Shown here one piece after another: positions 35,493 through 48,701 of a stretch of 64,000 nt of DNA. A program made the translations under genes and the position numbers. Every line of letters begins with the position of its first letter. Position 1 is the stretch's first letter. Under the pieces are notes generated by a model that saw only the letters and a program-made list of their open reading frames with translations, did not search any database and was not told the DNA's origin. The stretch comes from Humulus lupulus (Eukaryota > Streptophyta > Magnoliopsida > Rosales > Cannabaceae), in NCBI RefSeq assembly GCF_963169125.1, contig NC_084802.1, positions 29,765,107 to 29,829,106 on the forward strand. The letters are read 5' to 3'.

Positions 35493-37259
35493 AAACACGT
35501 TTTTGCATACTTTCAACACACTTGAATTTTTTTTAAACCACTTGGACTGAGTAAAACGTGATCATAACAGCTGAGGGAAGGTTCTACACTTCCTAGGTTT
35601 ATCCTTTATTAATTTATTCATCTAAAATCCTTAATAAACATACATGTGACAAGTGTCACGTTCTTAATTATTCTATCTAAACCTTAGGTTATAATAAATA
35701 TATTTTCTAGGACCAGCTATATTAATCAAACCTTATGTTAAATTAATACTTCTAAACTATAGGCTAAAATTATAAAATCCATAACTATCTCTATAAGTTT
35801 CCAACTAAATCCCGGCTTGAACCAATAACCACGAAAACTAAAATACTAAAGCACAAGCTACTACTATCTAGCTAAGTAAAATTCCGAGACGCTACAGTTT
35901 ATATTTAAAGCATGCATCTCATTTGATTAGATACATGTTCTAAGTAGGATCAACATAATTGATTATTTGTTTATGTTTAATATGATTAAAAGGAAACACA
36001 TAATTAATTAAGTTTAATAGTTAAACTTGGTAAGTTACACCTAATGGGCATTTACTTTATGTTAGACCCATAGGCCCAATGTAATCTAAGTTCACCTAAT
36101 AGCTTTAGGGTCAATTTAAAAATTGATTTAAAATGTTTAATGAACACAGGCCCAATGTAATTGGTAATTAAAGCCATTTACATATATAAAATTAATTTGA
36201 CTAATTTTAATTAATTTTATCCTAATTAAAAAAATATATAGGATGTTTTAAGAAAACACATATTTTAAAATAGTGAGTGGGAGAGAGAATTATGACAATA
36301 AGTCCCATGGTCTCCATTATTGGTTGAATATCGAGAGACATAGGAAGGGCCTCGTGTCACCTCCGTTTGTGGCCTCCCTAAGGAAAGGCTTCCTAATATG
36401 TTTATTTTAACTCAGGGTTGACTTCTCCTACGAGAATAAGATCAGTGATGTATTTCAAGTTTGACTGACCCTAAGGCACACTCTTGAGTTAAGTCATTGA
36501 TATAAAATAATGGGTTACACTCACATAGATGAAATTAGGCTTTCGAGCGGACTAGTTCATCTTGGCCAAATTAACGGTTGTTTGTAAGTTGAAAGAGAAA
36601 ATAGTTGATTTTAAGTTTCCACTTATGAATTTGAGATTGTCTCAAAATTAATTTGAAATTAGTCTGACCTACCATAAGGCTGGTCCATTAATTGTCAAAT
36701 TAATTTATCATGGTTTAGTAACAATTGTTTTTTATGTGTTATTTTGAAATTGTTGCATTCATGCATCACGTTTACTATACCGAAACTTGATATTTATATT
36801 TTATTATATTAAAGATATTTAGTTTATTATTTCAATAGTCAATATCTTCAATTAATAACCTCTTTATTATTGTTTCTTTACTCAACAAACACAAATTAAA
36901 ATGGTGATAATTTCATGTTAATAATTGTATTATCGTGAAAAGCATAAGTTTGTCCTAAAAGAGGAATGTTCTCAAGTGCCAGCTGCCATAGCAACTAAAG
37001 AATAAAAGAGAGTACCTTAATTGGATACGATCTGATGAAAAGGCTTGTGGTTACTTACTGTTGGGCTAGCATAATGTTTCTTTTGAAGAAACATGAGAAA
37101 TGAGAATTGCATATTTTGATATGTGATTCTATACATGCTATATTGGAGATGTATCGCAAAGTAATTTTGATTATATAAAAGCCAAGAATTTGTTCTCTAT
37201 CCAATCTTGCAAATAAAAAAAAAGTAAATTTTATTTACTACTTTAAAGTGGTTTAGTGG

Positions 37260-39100
37260 GAAATGTTTTGTCATCTTGGATAGTTGATCCGGGAGCCACT
37301 AATCATGCTTATTATTCTTTATGGAAACTTAGTTTTTTAAAGAAGTTTGCTGAAGGTAATGTGACCATGAGAGTTGGCAGTGATGTTATCGTTTCTGAAA
37401 ACCTAACGAGCGATCGATAAATAATTTGGAATTATTTAAGTAGATAATCATGGATTAAAATGACATAAAGTTTCTCAAAGTGATGATACGTATATTTGGC
37501 GTCTTAGGTTAGTACATATCAATCTTGATAAGATATACTAGTTAGTAAATGATATTCCTTTAATAGTGCTAATAATTAACACTCTTCTAGTTTGAAAATA
37601 TCCTATCCAAAAAGATAAATGACTAAAAGACATTTCTTTGCAAATGGCCAAATAAATAACAACTTCAGCTAGTACATAGTGACATTTGCAGTCTTTTTAT
37701 TGTATAAACAAAAGAATGTTACTTTTATAGTCTTAGTAAAGAAAGAGTCTTTGCAACCTTTCTCGAACATGACTAGAAAGACAAACTTTAAACCTAAAAG
37801 TAAAGTTGTACTTGAGGAAATTGGATTCTAATAAGATCAGTTAATCTGTATCACCATGTGATGTAGAATATCAAGAACCCACTAATTCTAGTCAGAGTAC
37901 ATGTTCGCTATAAACATGAGACATAAGTTTTCGTGTTAAACAAGAACTAGGAAAATCCATTTACTTTAGAGAAGGTAATGGATGATTCTGAGAAGATGCC
38001 ATGAACCAAGAAATGGAATCAATGTATTCCAATTATATCTGGAAACTTGTAAGATCCATCTAAATAAGTCAGACCCATTGGATGTAAATGGATCTTCAAG
38101 AAGAAAAGAAAATGTATACTTGAAAGTACAGATTTTCTGAGACAGACCTGTAGCCTTGCTCAAGCCTATACACTCTCTTTTATCTATTGTCGCTAGTATT
38201 GGACTATGAGATTTGGCAAATGACTGTCAAGATAGAATTTCTGAATGACTATTGTGACAAGACCATGCATATGGCAAACTAGAAGGGTTCAAGGAAAAAT
38301 ACCATAAACAAAGGGTTTGTATGTTGCTAATGTCCATGTAATGAACTAAAGCAAGCATCTAGGTCTTGGAGTCTTTGATTTGATGAAACGGTGAAAACGT
38401 ACAGTTTTGAACAAAACCTTGACGAATCATGAGTTTATGGACACATCAAAGATAAGAAGGAGGTTTCTATATTGATCATATTTTACTCATTACGAATGAT
38501 GTACAAATATTATCAAGTGTTGAAGAAATGGCTAGCTAAGAAATTCAAAATGAAAGATTAGGAAGGAGTAAGCAATGTTTTGGTCATTTAGATCCTAAGG
38601 GATCATTAGAACAAAGCTCTGGTTCTGTGTCATGCATTTTATATTGATAAGGTGCATATGCATTTTAATACGATGAGCTCCAAGGAGTAGTGTCCTAAGA
38701 CACCTTGTGAGGATGAGGATATGAGACAAATTCCCTATGCCTTAGTTGTAGGCAGTCTAATGTATGCCATGTTGTATACGAGACCTGACATTTGTTATGC
38801 AGAAGAGATGGTAAGTCATTATAATCCAATTTAGGATTGGAGTAAAGCACATTCTCCAGTATCCTAGGAGAATGAGAAATAATATATTGATATACTCAGG
38901 AGTGAACCTAGACCTCAATGGATTCACTGATTCTAATTTTTAATCAGACAAAGATGGTCGAAAGTCGACATCGAGATCAGTGCACCAAGTGACATGAATT
39001 TTATGAAAATAACGTCAAAACAGAACCTTATGGATCTATTAACGAAGACTTTATCTGCCAAGTCTTTTCAGGGTCTTGTACTGAGTATGTGGTTGAAGAA
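37260..39100 (+). pseudogene. Decayed copia pol remnants (element E)
   Basis: Short recognisable blocks in shifting frames: SxVVWIVDPGATNH-like around 37280 (the copia SGATNH block, with Asp-Pro instead of Asp-Ser), PIGCKWIFKKK near 38070-38105 (reverse transcriptase), a decayed YVDD region near 38470-38500, and LYTRPDICYA near 38770-38800. Only about 750 bp separate the first and second block, so most of integrase has been deleted. Many stops are present. Confidence 0.7.
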
Positions 39101-39133
39101 GATGCCTCGTTTGCTTTAGGAGAAGTGGGAAAT

Positions 39134-41016
39134 TGTTTGGCATAGTGCCCTTAAAGCAATGAAAGTAATTCATTATTTATGAAATTTATAAAAGAAATAT
39201 TTTTGTATATAATTAAAGTTTATTATTATTGAATAATATTTAGATAAATAACATAAAATTCATAATTCATTAATGTAGCTATAATATTGTATTGGTACGA
39301 GAGGATTAAGAGTATAGATAATGAATTAAATACTATTCAGTTTATATTAAAGTTTTGGAATCTTTAATTAAACACTGCTAGTATGCTCCACTAGTATTAT
39401 GACATGTGATCTAAATCCGGATCACTAGTGTAGTAGGACATCTTAGTGGAGGTGCTTTATATAATAAGATTGTATAGGACTGGACCAGATATGTATTTAA
39501 CTCTTTATTAAAATACTGTTTACTATAAAGAGTTATAATCATATCACTCGATGATCATATGCAAATCAATCTAAATTCTGAAGTTATCATGAACTCCTGT
39601 TTATGTTATTTGGGTCCTTTTGATTCACTCGTTAGGGTCTGTCATAATGATCAGGATAAAAACTTTTATTTTGGGGGCTCATTAACGTAGATGGCTGGGG
39701 ACATGATTTACAGATATGGAATCCAAGCCTTCTTCATATGAAGATTGAATAATGGTTCCCTTATGTGTTAATTCTGGAACTGAACAGTTTGAGGCCTCTA
39801 ATTTAGAAAAGGCTTATAATTTAGTTGTTCGCTAGCGAATTAATGGTACTTAAGGATAAAGAGGTAATTAGAAGGGTAAAACAGTCATTTCACCTAGCTC
39901 TAATTCTGAACCAATTATTGGAGGATTGAATTGCATGAAGTGATCACATCAATGGACACTTAATAAAGTACTCAGTCAATATAAGTCTATAATTACAAGA
40001 GTGCAATCCCACACTTTTAGTGGAATAATATTGGGATTAATTAATAAGATTATTATATTAAAGAGCTTTAATTAATATTCTAAATTAATTGGAGCTTGGA
40101 AGTATAGGTCCATAGGTCCCCAGATCAGTTCTATAAACATTGTACAGGGTAAGAGCATCAATAGAACAAGTATGAGTATATTTGTCAAGAAAATTAGTTT
40201 TTGGGCAAATACGTAATTATGAGATAATTATGGAAAATATATTTATTATTTAATTAATTGTAATTGTCGTAATTATTAATTGATTAAATAAAATAATTAG
40301 TTTTGAATTAATAATGTCATCTTATTTTGAATTAATTTGAGAAATTAATTTATTATTTAAATTTTGGAAATTTAAATTTAGATAACTAATTGAAAATAAA
40401 TTAGATATCTTATCTGGGTTGTTAGATTGGTTTTGTATCAATTTAAATTCAATTAAATATATTTTGAATATAATAATAGATAAGATATATTTTAATTGAA
40501 TTAATTAAAATTGTTTTTATTAATAAAATCCTAGATGACTAATATAAATATATATTATTATATTTATCTCAATAGAAGATACAGAGCGTAATATTCAATT
40601 TGACAAAAAGAAAGAGTTTTCTTAGCTAGAAAAATAAAGAGAGAAAAGAAAATGTTTCAACCATTCTCTTTACCCAAACTTCATTGATCTCATGTGTTGA
40701 GAATATCAATGGAGTCCTAAATTGTCCTATTTAATCTCTACGTGCCCACACACGTCTGTTGTATTGAGATTACGGTCTGGAAGACTTTAATGTGTGTCTT
40801 GCGTGCTTGGATAGGATGATCGTTTATTATACAAGAAGATAGCAAGGACACTTGATAGGCTTCAAGAGGTAAATCTTCTTCTATTAGATTAATATATATA
40901 TATATATAAAAATCATAGGATTGTATATATAAAATTGTTTTATAAATAGAATTTTTGTATTCTACTGGGGCCATAAATCGCATTCTGCTGCACACTCGGA
41001 AAATTTGTTTCCAACA
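39134..41016 (+). repeat. 3' LTR of copia element E (about 1.9 kb)
   Basis: It follows a purine-rich tract (ggagaagtgggaaat) and starts TGTTTGGCATAGTGCCC; it ends TTTCCAACA at 41016. Words such as ggtccataggtcccc (40105-40119) are common in long copia LTRs. (TA)n at 40895-40907. No partner copy is in the window, so both ends are inferred. Confidence 0.6.
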
Positions 41017-43311
41017 AAAACAACCTGAGAGAAAGGTTAAGCTCGCGACCTAGAGCCGCGAGCCCATGCAAGCTGGGGCCCTACCGCCCCTAAGGGACTA
41101 TTTCTGGAGCTTCCTGGATTATGCTGGCATCGCTCTGTTCTAGCTTCAGACCAATTCATATAGTGTCTTGGCCGCTCTGAGATCATTATACCACGAGATG
41201 AAGTGGGACGGGACTTCGACATGAGAGGTTCTATATCTCTTCTGCCTTAAGAGTAACCCCTATCGAGCTCATGATGGAGACGGGTTTTATTATCTCTTAA
41301 GCTACCCAAAGGAGAAGCGGTTGTTTGAAGATATTCCCAATCATCCTCCCAACTTCAAAACCATTTTCATCTAAACAGACAACCTCGCTCCTTCCCGATT
41401 CTACTCCTTTCAACATATTCGTAAGTATCTCGTCATAGTTCTTTTTTATTACTTTTTTCATTTTGAGCTCAAAACTCTCATTCAAACTTTCCACGTAGCC
41501 AATTATCACCGACCACAGCCCATAAAGGCCATGAAGGACCATAAGGAAGTGATCCTCAGGCTCCCTTATGATCGGGGGTCCCTCACTTATATCCTTCATG
41601 AGGATAAGCTCTAAGCATGTGGTCTTTGGGTGAAGGTGAGTCTACTGATGACTCGGGAATCAGCAAGTTGGCGAGATGGTAAGATGTCTCAGTCCCAACC
41701 GCCAAGCTTCCCTCCAAAAGAAGACCCTCGAGCTCGCACACCCGATCCGTTATTCCTTGCCTACCCGGTCCATTATTCCTCGCCTACCCGACCCTCCTTG
41801 CTCAGGAACTGAAGCCCAGAAAGTGGCTTCACTGAGCTCAGCCGACAGAGGTAAAGTTGTGTTAGACCTGTCCAAGTGGTCTCCCACTCTCCTTAGGTGG
41901 GAGCCTAATGTAGTGGTTCTTTTTAACGACCCTAGGAATAATTTTATGGTCTGGTTGAGGGTAGATCTTAAGGTCCATAGGTTTGATAGTTGGTTAGGGA
42001 AGTACCAAACTATGTATAGTTTAAACGAAGTTTAGAATGGGATAGTTGTCCAATATGGGACCAATGATTATAGGGATTTATCAAGATTATCTCCCACCTA
42101 TAGAGAGGGAATCCCTTCAGAGTCATCAGAAGACAGAGGGATTTCCTGGTCCCCGAGCTCAAGCTCGACAAAATCTTCCACTTAGGTTTCCTTTAACCTA
42201 GAAGTCTCATCATACGTTGTAACATATAATAAGCTCCTGATGTTTTATTTTTCCTTTTTCAGGTAAGATGGATCCATACCTGGATAACCTCCTCAACCAA
42301 CCTGTCACCTCGAGAGGAAGCAAGCGCCATCGAGCATCTTCAAAGGGGGGCCACTCTTCCAAGCTCACCAAGTAGTCTGAACTACCCCCGTCGGTCTCGA
42401 AGTTGTCCGGCCTGGGCCAGGTCACCGACCCTACAATACTTCTTCTGGAAGTTGTGGCCCCTCCTCCTGTGGGTCAACCAAAGCAAGCTCGTCCTGCCCA
42501 GCTTCCTATCCGAGACTACCACCTCACTTGTTTGACCTACGTGCCTGAGTTTATGGTCGACAGTGTTGTCAGTACTCCTGGGGTTCAGTTCGATTCTGAT
42601 GCCTTGACTCATGTGGGCCAATGCCTTAATAACCTCGCGGCTCCCCAGTGGGAGTTTTTGACCACCTGCCAGAGTGCCAACATTCTTTTTGACAAGAGTG
42701 GAGAGTTACTCTCTTCGGTAAGTTATCCTCTAAGAATTGATAGGCTCCCTGCTTCCGTGCCAACTCTTTCCTTCTTTGTTTCTAACATCAATTTTTAATT
42801 GCAGGCCCTCTTAACCTTCATTAAGCATAATTATATCCTAAACCGTGAGGTCGCAATGAGGAAGGTGCATGCCTAAGAGGCCAGAGATGCATAGCTCGGG
42901 GCTGAAGATGATTTTAAAAAGGCTCGGCAGGAGCAGGAAGCGGCCCAGAGGAAGCTGGATACAGTTCAGCGGGAGGTGGAGGCCAAAGAGACAGAGATCA
43001 AGAGGATCCAGGAGCTAAACGCCAAGCTGGAGGAGGACAAGAAGACGACTTTCGAATTCATCGAGAGTGAGAAGGCTCATCTTCTTGAAGAGTTTAGGAC
43101 CAAAAAAGATCACGCCATCGACATGGCAATGTATCAAATTTGGGCCAACAATCCCGACCTCGACACCAACTTTTTGTCCGTCAAGGAGACCGAGTTTGTC
43201 AACAAATGGCAAGCTCGACTAGAGGTGGAAGAGGCCAGGCTCAATGCTCAAGAAGCGGTGGAGACCACCGAGCAAACCAGAACGGTAGTTGATGGAGCTG
43301 CTAATCCTTGA

Positions 43312-44309
43312 AATCCAACTCGTGGGTTGTGACCCATTTTTGTTTCCCTTGTACTTATCTTATCTCTTTTTTTTATGCCCTTGGGGCAAAGACAGTTATA
43401 ACTCGAAGTTTGAGTTATTTGATAACTTTATATATTTTATGGTAGTTTCGTATGCCCAAACTTCTTTCTCGAAATCATTATGCATATTTTCTACCTTTAT
43501 CATTTTTCTTAATAGCATACTTCATATTTCTAGCTCCAAATATTTCGAGCATACTATAAAGTACTTGCTTTTATATTTGTTTATCTATACAAATTTTGTC
43601 GTGCTTAAGTTCGAATTTCCATATATTCATACACGGTTCATTCGATTGCACATTTTCGACCTCATTATCTTCAAGGTCCAATATTACGTTTACCACGTAT
43701 TTTTATTATAAAGTACTTATGGCATGTAACCTCACCAATCTAGTTTTTTTTTTCTTAACTATAGTAACTTTTCTTATCCTCAAGTATGGTCTCAAGGTTG
43801 CAAGATTGAAACTTATTTATAAAATTTTCCAGCTCTGTCTCGATTCATGATTTTTTTTGTTTATCTAGAATTCCAACTTTTAATCGTCTTGATTAGAGTT
43901 TGTTGGTTTGTTCCAGACTTGTTTAATTAGTGTTTGGTTAATAATCCATACACTGTTATTATTTACTTCCTGCTTGGTTAATAATCCATACACTGTTATT
44001 GTTCACTTCGTGCTTGGTTAATAATCCATACACTGTTATTTTTTACTTCGTGCTTGGTTAACAATCCATACAGCGCTATTAGAGTTATTCTTATTGATGT
44101 TATACTTTTTTCGATCTTATGGTATGATTGTATACACTTATGCCCCCTTAATATCCTACAATTGTAATCTTAGGTTATTGAATTTTGAGAGCTTGCAAAA
44201 AGTATAACAATAAAAATTTATAAAATTGGAATAAAAATCAGTGATTTATTAATGAAAAGAAAGAATTAAGTACAAGCTTGGTTACAACTGAATAAACATC
44301 ATTCCTACA
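43312..44309. other. Spacer between antisense gene and pol of element D
   Basis: AT-rich spacer between the converging ends of aORF (plus) and pol (minus). It holds the 40-bp tandem repeats at 43931-44080 and otherwise no coding signal; the ORFs here are Phe/Leu/Ile-rich chance readings. Confidence 0.65.
43931..44080 (+). repeat. Tandem repeat, 40-bp period, about 4 copies (element D)
   Basis: Units beginning tg(t/c)ttggttaataatccata start at 43931, 43971, 44011 and 44051. The first three differ by a few bases; the last is more diverged. They lie in the pol/aORF spacer, the same location as the unrelated array of element G. Confidence 0.9.
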
Positions 44310-47300
44310 TTACTGATAATAAGGTCGTAGATGTTCACCATTCCAAGCTCATGGGAACAATTCTCTATTTAATCTTGCTAGTTTATAAACACCAAGTCAA
44401 ATAATGGTTTCAATTTGGTAGGGTCCTTCCTAATTAGAATTGTGCACGCCTACAGAGGTGTCTCATGTGTCCAAAAACATGTGTTTGAGCACCAAATCTC
44501 CCAATCCAAATTTTCTGTCTCGAACCCTCTTATTGAAGTACCTTATAGCCCTTTGCTGGTATGTAGCGTTTTTGAGTTGGACTTCGTCTCATCTTTCTTC
44601 AATTAGGTCTAGAGTTTCTTCAAGATGGGATTGGTTTGAGGTCTGGTCGTATGCTTCGCGTTTGATTGTTGGGATTTCAACCACAATAGGCAGCATAGCT
44701 TCGCAACCGTAAGCCAAGGAGAAGGGGGTGTGTCCTGTAGAGAATCGAGCTATTGTTCTGTAAGCCCATAGGACTTGTGGCAATTCTTTTGGCCATTTTC
44801 CTTTAGCCTCTTCGAGCCTCTTCTTAATGGAGCTCTTCAGGGTCTTATTCACAGCTTCGACCTAGCCATTTTCTTGTGGATGGGCTACTGAGGAAAAAAA
44901 TTTGATTATCCCATTCTTTTCATAGAACTATGTGAACAGTTCGCTGTCAACCTAGGTCCCATTATCCGACACTATTTTCCTTGGTACCCCATATCTGCAA
45001 ATTATATTTTTAACACGAAGTCCAGAACTTTCTTCAAGGTGATAGTGGCCAGAGGTTCGGCCTCGATCCACTTTGTGAAGTAATCAACAGCAACTACGAC
45101 ATATTTTACTCCCCTTTTTCTCGTTGGCAGGGATCCTATGAGGTCTATTCCCCATATCGTGAATGGCCATGGGAAGCTCATCATGGTTAGCTCGGTCGGT
45201 GGTGCTCGCGGGATTGAAGCAAATCGCTGACACTTGTTACGGTGCTTGAAGTATTCAAGCGATTATGCTTTACTTGTAGGCCAAAAGTATCCTTGCCTAA
45301 TTTTCTTTTTTGATAGACTATGCCCCCCAGTGTGGTCTCCGCAAAACCCTTCATGGATTTCTTCTAAAAAAAATTAGCCTCGGGTAGAGTTACACACCTT
45401 ATCAATGGCATAGAATATCCATTCTATACAACTTTCCCTCCAAGATAGTGTACCTTAGTATCTTGTACATAAGTTTTCTTGACTCATTCCAGTCTGTTGG
45501 GAGGCTCTCGGTTTCAAGGTAGTCTATGATTGGAGTCATCCAGCTAGGCTGTGAGTCTATCATGTTGACCTCATCTTCTTCAGGCTCGGCTATGTTTGGG
45601 ACCGGTAGAAACTCGATTGGCACCACATTGAGTGTATCAACTTCTTTGGTTGTGACGAGCTGAGCCAAAGCATCTGCATTCTAGTTTTGCTCCCGCGGAA
45701 CTTGTTCAATGGTGTAGAACTCAAATTTCCTGACTGCTACTTTGACCTTCTCCAAGTAAGCTGCCATTTTAATTCCATGAGCCTGGTATCCTCCTAAGAC
45801 CTGGTTGACTACCAACTAGGAATCACTATAGCAGTGGATGGCTTTTGTTTTAAGCTCGAAAGTTATCCAAAGTCCTGCTAATAGTGCTTCGTATTCAGCC
45901 TTGTTATTTGGTGCCTCAAAGCCAAACCGTAAGGCTGAGTGAAAATGATTTCCTGTCGGAGTGATTAAGATAATTCCTTCCCCTAATCTGTTCTCATTTG
46001 AGGACCCATCGACCTAAAGTCTCCACAGCTTGCGAGCTGGGGTTATGACTTCCTCGTTGGTGATTCCCGTACATTCAACTATGAAATCCGCTAAGGCTTA
46101 TCCTTTAATCGTTGTTCTCGGGTGATATGTGATCTCAAATTTTCCCAGTTCAACCGCCCATTTTAACAGTCTCCCAGATGCCTCAAGTTTCAACAACACC
46201 TATCTAAATGATTGATCAGTCAATACGTGTAAATGATGCTCCTAGAAGTAAGGTCAGAGTTTTCGAGATGCATGTATCAAGCACAAGGCTAGCTTTTCCA
46301 TTAATGGATATCTTGACTCTACCCCCAGTAACCTTTTACTAACACAGTAAACAATATTTTGTACCTTCTTATCTTCTCGAACAAGTAATGCACTAATTGC
46401 ATGCTTAGTTGTGGTGAGATACAAGTACAATATTTCCCCTGTGATTGGTTTTGATAAGATTGGTGGTTCGGCGAGGTGCTTTTTAAGGGCTTGAAAAGTG
46501 GCTCGCGCTCGTCTGACCATTCGAATTTCTCGCCCTTCTCAAAAGATTAAAGAATGGAAGGTACCTGTCTATAGATTTTGATATGAAGCTACTTAAGGCT
46601 GTCATTCGTCCTGTTAAACTCTTAACATCTTTATGATTTTGAGGTGAAGGAATATCGATTAACACCTTTATCTTATATGGGTTTGCCTATATGGCCTGAG
46701 CATTTACTATGAATCGAAGAAACTTTCTAGAAGATACTCCGAATGAGAATTTTTGTGGGTTAAGTCTCATGTTGTATTTTTAGAGTATAGCAAAGCATTC
46801 TTTGAGATCGTCAACATGGTTACAGTTATGCTTGGACTTGACCAGCATGTCATCCACATATACTTCCATGTTGTTCCCTATTTTCTTGGCAAACATTCTA
46901 TTTACCAATCTTTGATATGTGGCCTTGGTGTTCTTGAGTCTAAAAGGATTCACGTTGTATAATTTGAAGCCTTTATCAGTCATGAAGCTCGTATGCTCCT
47001 GATCGGGACCATGCATGGCTATCTGATTATATCCAGAATACATATCCATGAACAACATGATGTCGTGACCCATGGTAGCGTCTACGAGCTGATCGATTCG
47101 AGGTAGGGGAAAGCAATCCTTTGGACATGCCTTATTGAGGTCTGAATAATCAATGCAAGTTTTCCACTTGCCATTAGGTTTCGAAACTAACACTAGGTTG
47201 GCTATCCAATCGGGATAGAAAGCATCTCAAATAAACTGATTTGCTTTCAATCTCTCAACCTCCTATTTCAAGGCTTTCTTCCTTTCATCATCTAGGAGCC

Positions 47301-48701
47301 TTCTTTTTAGTTGTTTTGGTAGGAAGCCTTTGTCTATGTTAAGCGTATGGCTTATAATGTTTGGGCTGATCCCAATCATGTCTGAGTGCGACCATGCAAA
47401 TACATCTTGGTTCTCCCTTAGGAAGTAGATTCATTGTTATCTCGCATCCTTTGGAAGATTCTTCCCTATCTTTACCACCCTAGTGGTATCCTTTTCATTG
47501 AGCTCAATGTCCTCGAGCTCTTTGATCGGTCCAAGATCAACCTTATCCTTTTCTATCCTCGGGCCGATCTCTTCTTCGACCTTGTACACTGTTTCACTTA
47601 TCTCTTGGATGACCACAAGTGCATGTGCACTTGTTTGACCCTTCCCCCTCATTGAGATGCCAGCTGGTCTTCTTTCAGCGTCCCAATGCCACTAGGTGTT
47701 AATAATTTGATAGCCAGGTGCCTCACAGATGAAAATGCCCCCAGCCCAATCAGGGATGGTCTCCCAAGCAATACATTGTAGGCAGAAGGGGTGTCTACCA
47801 CGATAAACTCCATTATCTTGGTTACCGAAACTGGATAGTCTCCCAAGGTTACTGGGAGCTCGATAGATCTCGTACTGGCTATTCATTCCCTGAAAATCTG
47901 TACAACGTTGTCGCACAGGATTTTAGGTCTCAGACAGATAGCCCCATTTTTTCCAAGGTGACCTTATAAAGGATGTTAACCGAGCTCCTGTTATGTATCA
48001 GGACTCGGCGCACCCTCTTATTGGTGAGCTGGAAGGTAATGACCAAACAGTCATTATGGGGGAACTGGACGTACGGGGCATCTTCTTCAGTGAATGTAAT
48101 GGGTTAGGACTCAACCCTCTGTTGTTTCGAAGCTTGGGGTTCAGTTTCATAAGGAGATCCATCCCCCGTCTTGAGCTCTTTGGCATATATTTTCTGGGAA
48201 TTTTTACCCGACCCAGCAATATGCGGTCCCCCAGCAATGGTTATTACATCTTCTCCATCAATCGAGGGAGCCCGGTTATTCTCCCTTACGTGTGGGGTCG
48301 TAGCCGCTTAGGCCAGCTGTGTAGGAGCTGCCCTCTGCCCAGGCGCAACTTGGGCTGAATTTCTGTTTCTAACATACTGCCCAAAGTATTCTCTCGAGAT
48401 CAAACCTTCGATCTCGTCCTTTAGCTATCTGCATTCATTAGTGGTATGAACAATGTCCCTATGAAATCTGCATAATTTATTGGTATCCCTTTTAGACTTC
48501 TGATTTCACATCGGACTAGGTCATCTGAAAGGGACATGGTTCTCGTTGGCGACAAAAATGTTCTCCCGAGTATCTATAAGCTCGATATAAACTGTGTAAA
48601 TAGAGAAGTATTTTTCTCCTTTTTTCTTCTTATCCCTGTCCACCTTCGAGTTATTCCCTTCATTCTTTTTTTCTTTTGTAAGGGTTATCTCCTGAGGGTC
48701 G
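44310..48701 (-). pseudogene. Gag-pol of element D, degenerate and truncated in gag
   Basis: Minus-strand homologue of G gag-pol, in order from 48701: end of gag with the Cys/His knuckle region (about 48400-48560), protease with a mutated active site ([10 protein letters not shown] near 47970), the PR-RT linker with stop TAA at 47437-47439, reverse transcriptase (about 46500-47250, YVDDMLVKSK present), RNase H domains (about 45690-46480), and integrase (about 44590-45400, GIDLIGSLPT). The pol stop is at 44310. Numerous stops and frameshifts disable it. It is useful as the in-window reference for calling mutations in G. A homologue of the long gag N-terminus is missing because element C cuts here. 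Confidence 0.85.

Larger units (their letters stand above)
33897..35896 (-). repeat. Solo LTR F (2,000 bp), Tekay/Del-like, minus strand
   Basis: On the minus strand it starts TGTAGCGTCTCGG and ends CGGGTCATTACA. The bases outside are tttta (33892-33896) and gttta (35897-35901), a 4-of-5 match expected for a target duplication, and the copia leader continues across it. Thus the element was reduced to one LTR by recombination. A TATA box (minus CTATAAATAAG near 35169-35179) is present. It includes an ACAT microsatellite, a partly duplicated block at 34405-34530, and a cluster of CGATATATCG palindromes. Confidence 0.75.
33588..41016 (+). mobile_element. Element E: degenerate Ty1/copia retrotransposon inserted in element D
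   Basis: A plus-strand copia relic: AT-rich internal leader (33588-36950, itself interrupted by solo LTR F), decayed pol (about 37260-39100) and a 3' LTR (39134-41016). The left boundary is set only by the point where homology to the antisense gene of D stops; I find no 5' LTR and no tggtatcagagc-type primer site. The 5' LTR therefore seems deleted or rearranged. The long 1.9-kb LTR suggests an Angela/SIRE-like group, by impression only. Confidence 0.65.
33070..43311 (+). pseudogene. Antisense gene (aORF) of element D, spliced, split by a copia insertion
   Basis: A 554-bp leader intron (32516-33069) precedes ATG 33070 (MSQSLENQWGP), homologous to the G protein start MSQNLERRWGS. The first exon runs to about 33585, is broken by the insertion to 41016, and resumes near 41030 up to 41420 (LFCLKSNPYRAHDGDGFYYL). 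Introns 41421-41498 (78 bp) and 42718-42804 (87 bp) match those of G in position and phase. The C-terminal part (42805-43311) is a coiled coil ending in EQTRTVVDGAANP. Stops and frameshifts occur throughout. The function is unknown; the domain at its centre resembles the 'putative gypsy type transposon' domain. It lies opposite to D's gag-pol. Confidence 0.75.
31352..48701 (-). mobile_element. Element D: minus-strand Tat-lineage retrotransposon, split and truncated
   Basis: The 3' LTR is at the left (31352-32049). The rest follows rightwards: polypurine tract, antisense gene (plus strand), tandem repeat spacer, then pol and gag on the minus strand. At 48701 gag stops abruptly, at the point matching about 51950 in element G, where element C begins with TG. 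A copia-type relic (about 33588-41016) sits in the antisense gene. Subtracting this, roughly 9.9 kb of D remain. The five bases left of the LTR are gctac; the matching copy should lie beyond the right edge of the window if D's 5' LTR still exists. Many stops and frameshifts make it older than G. Confidence 0.85.
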
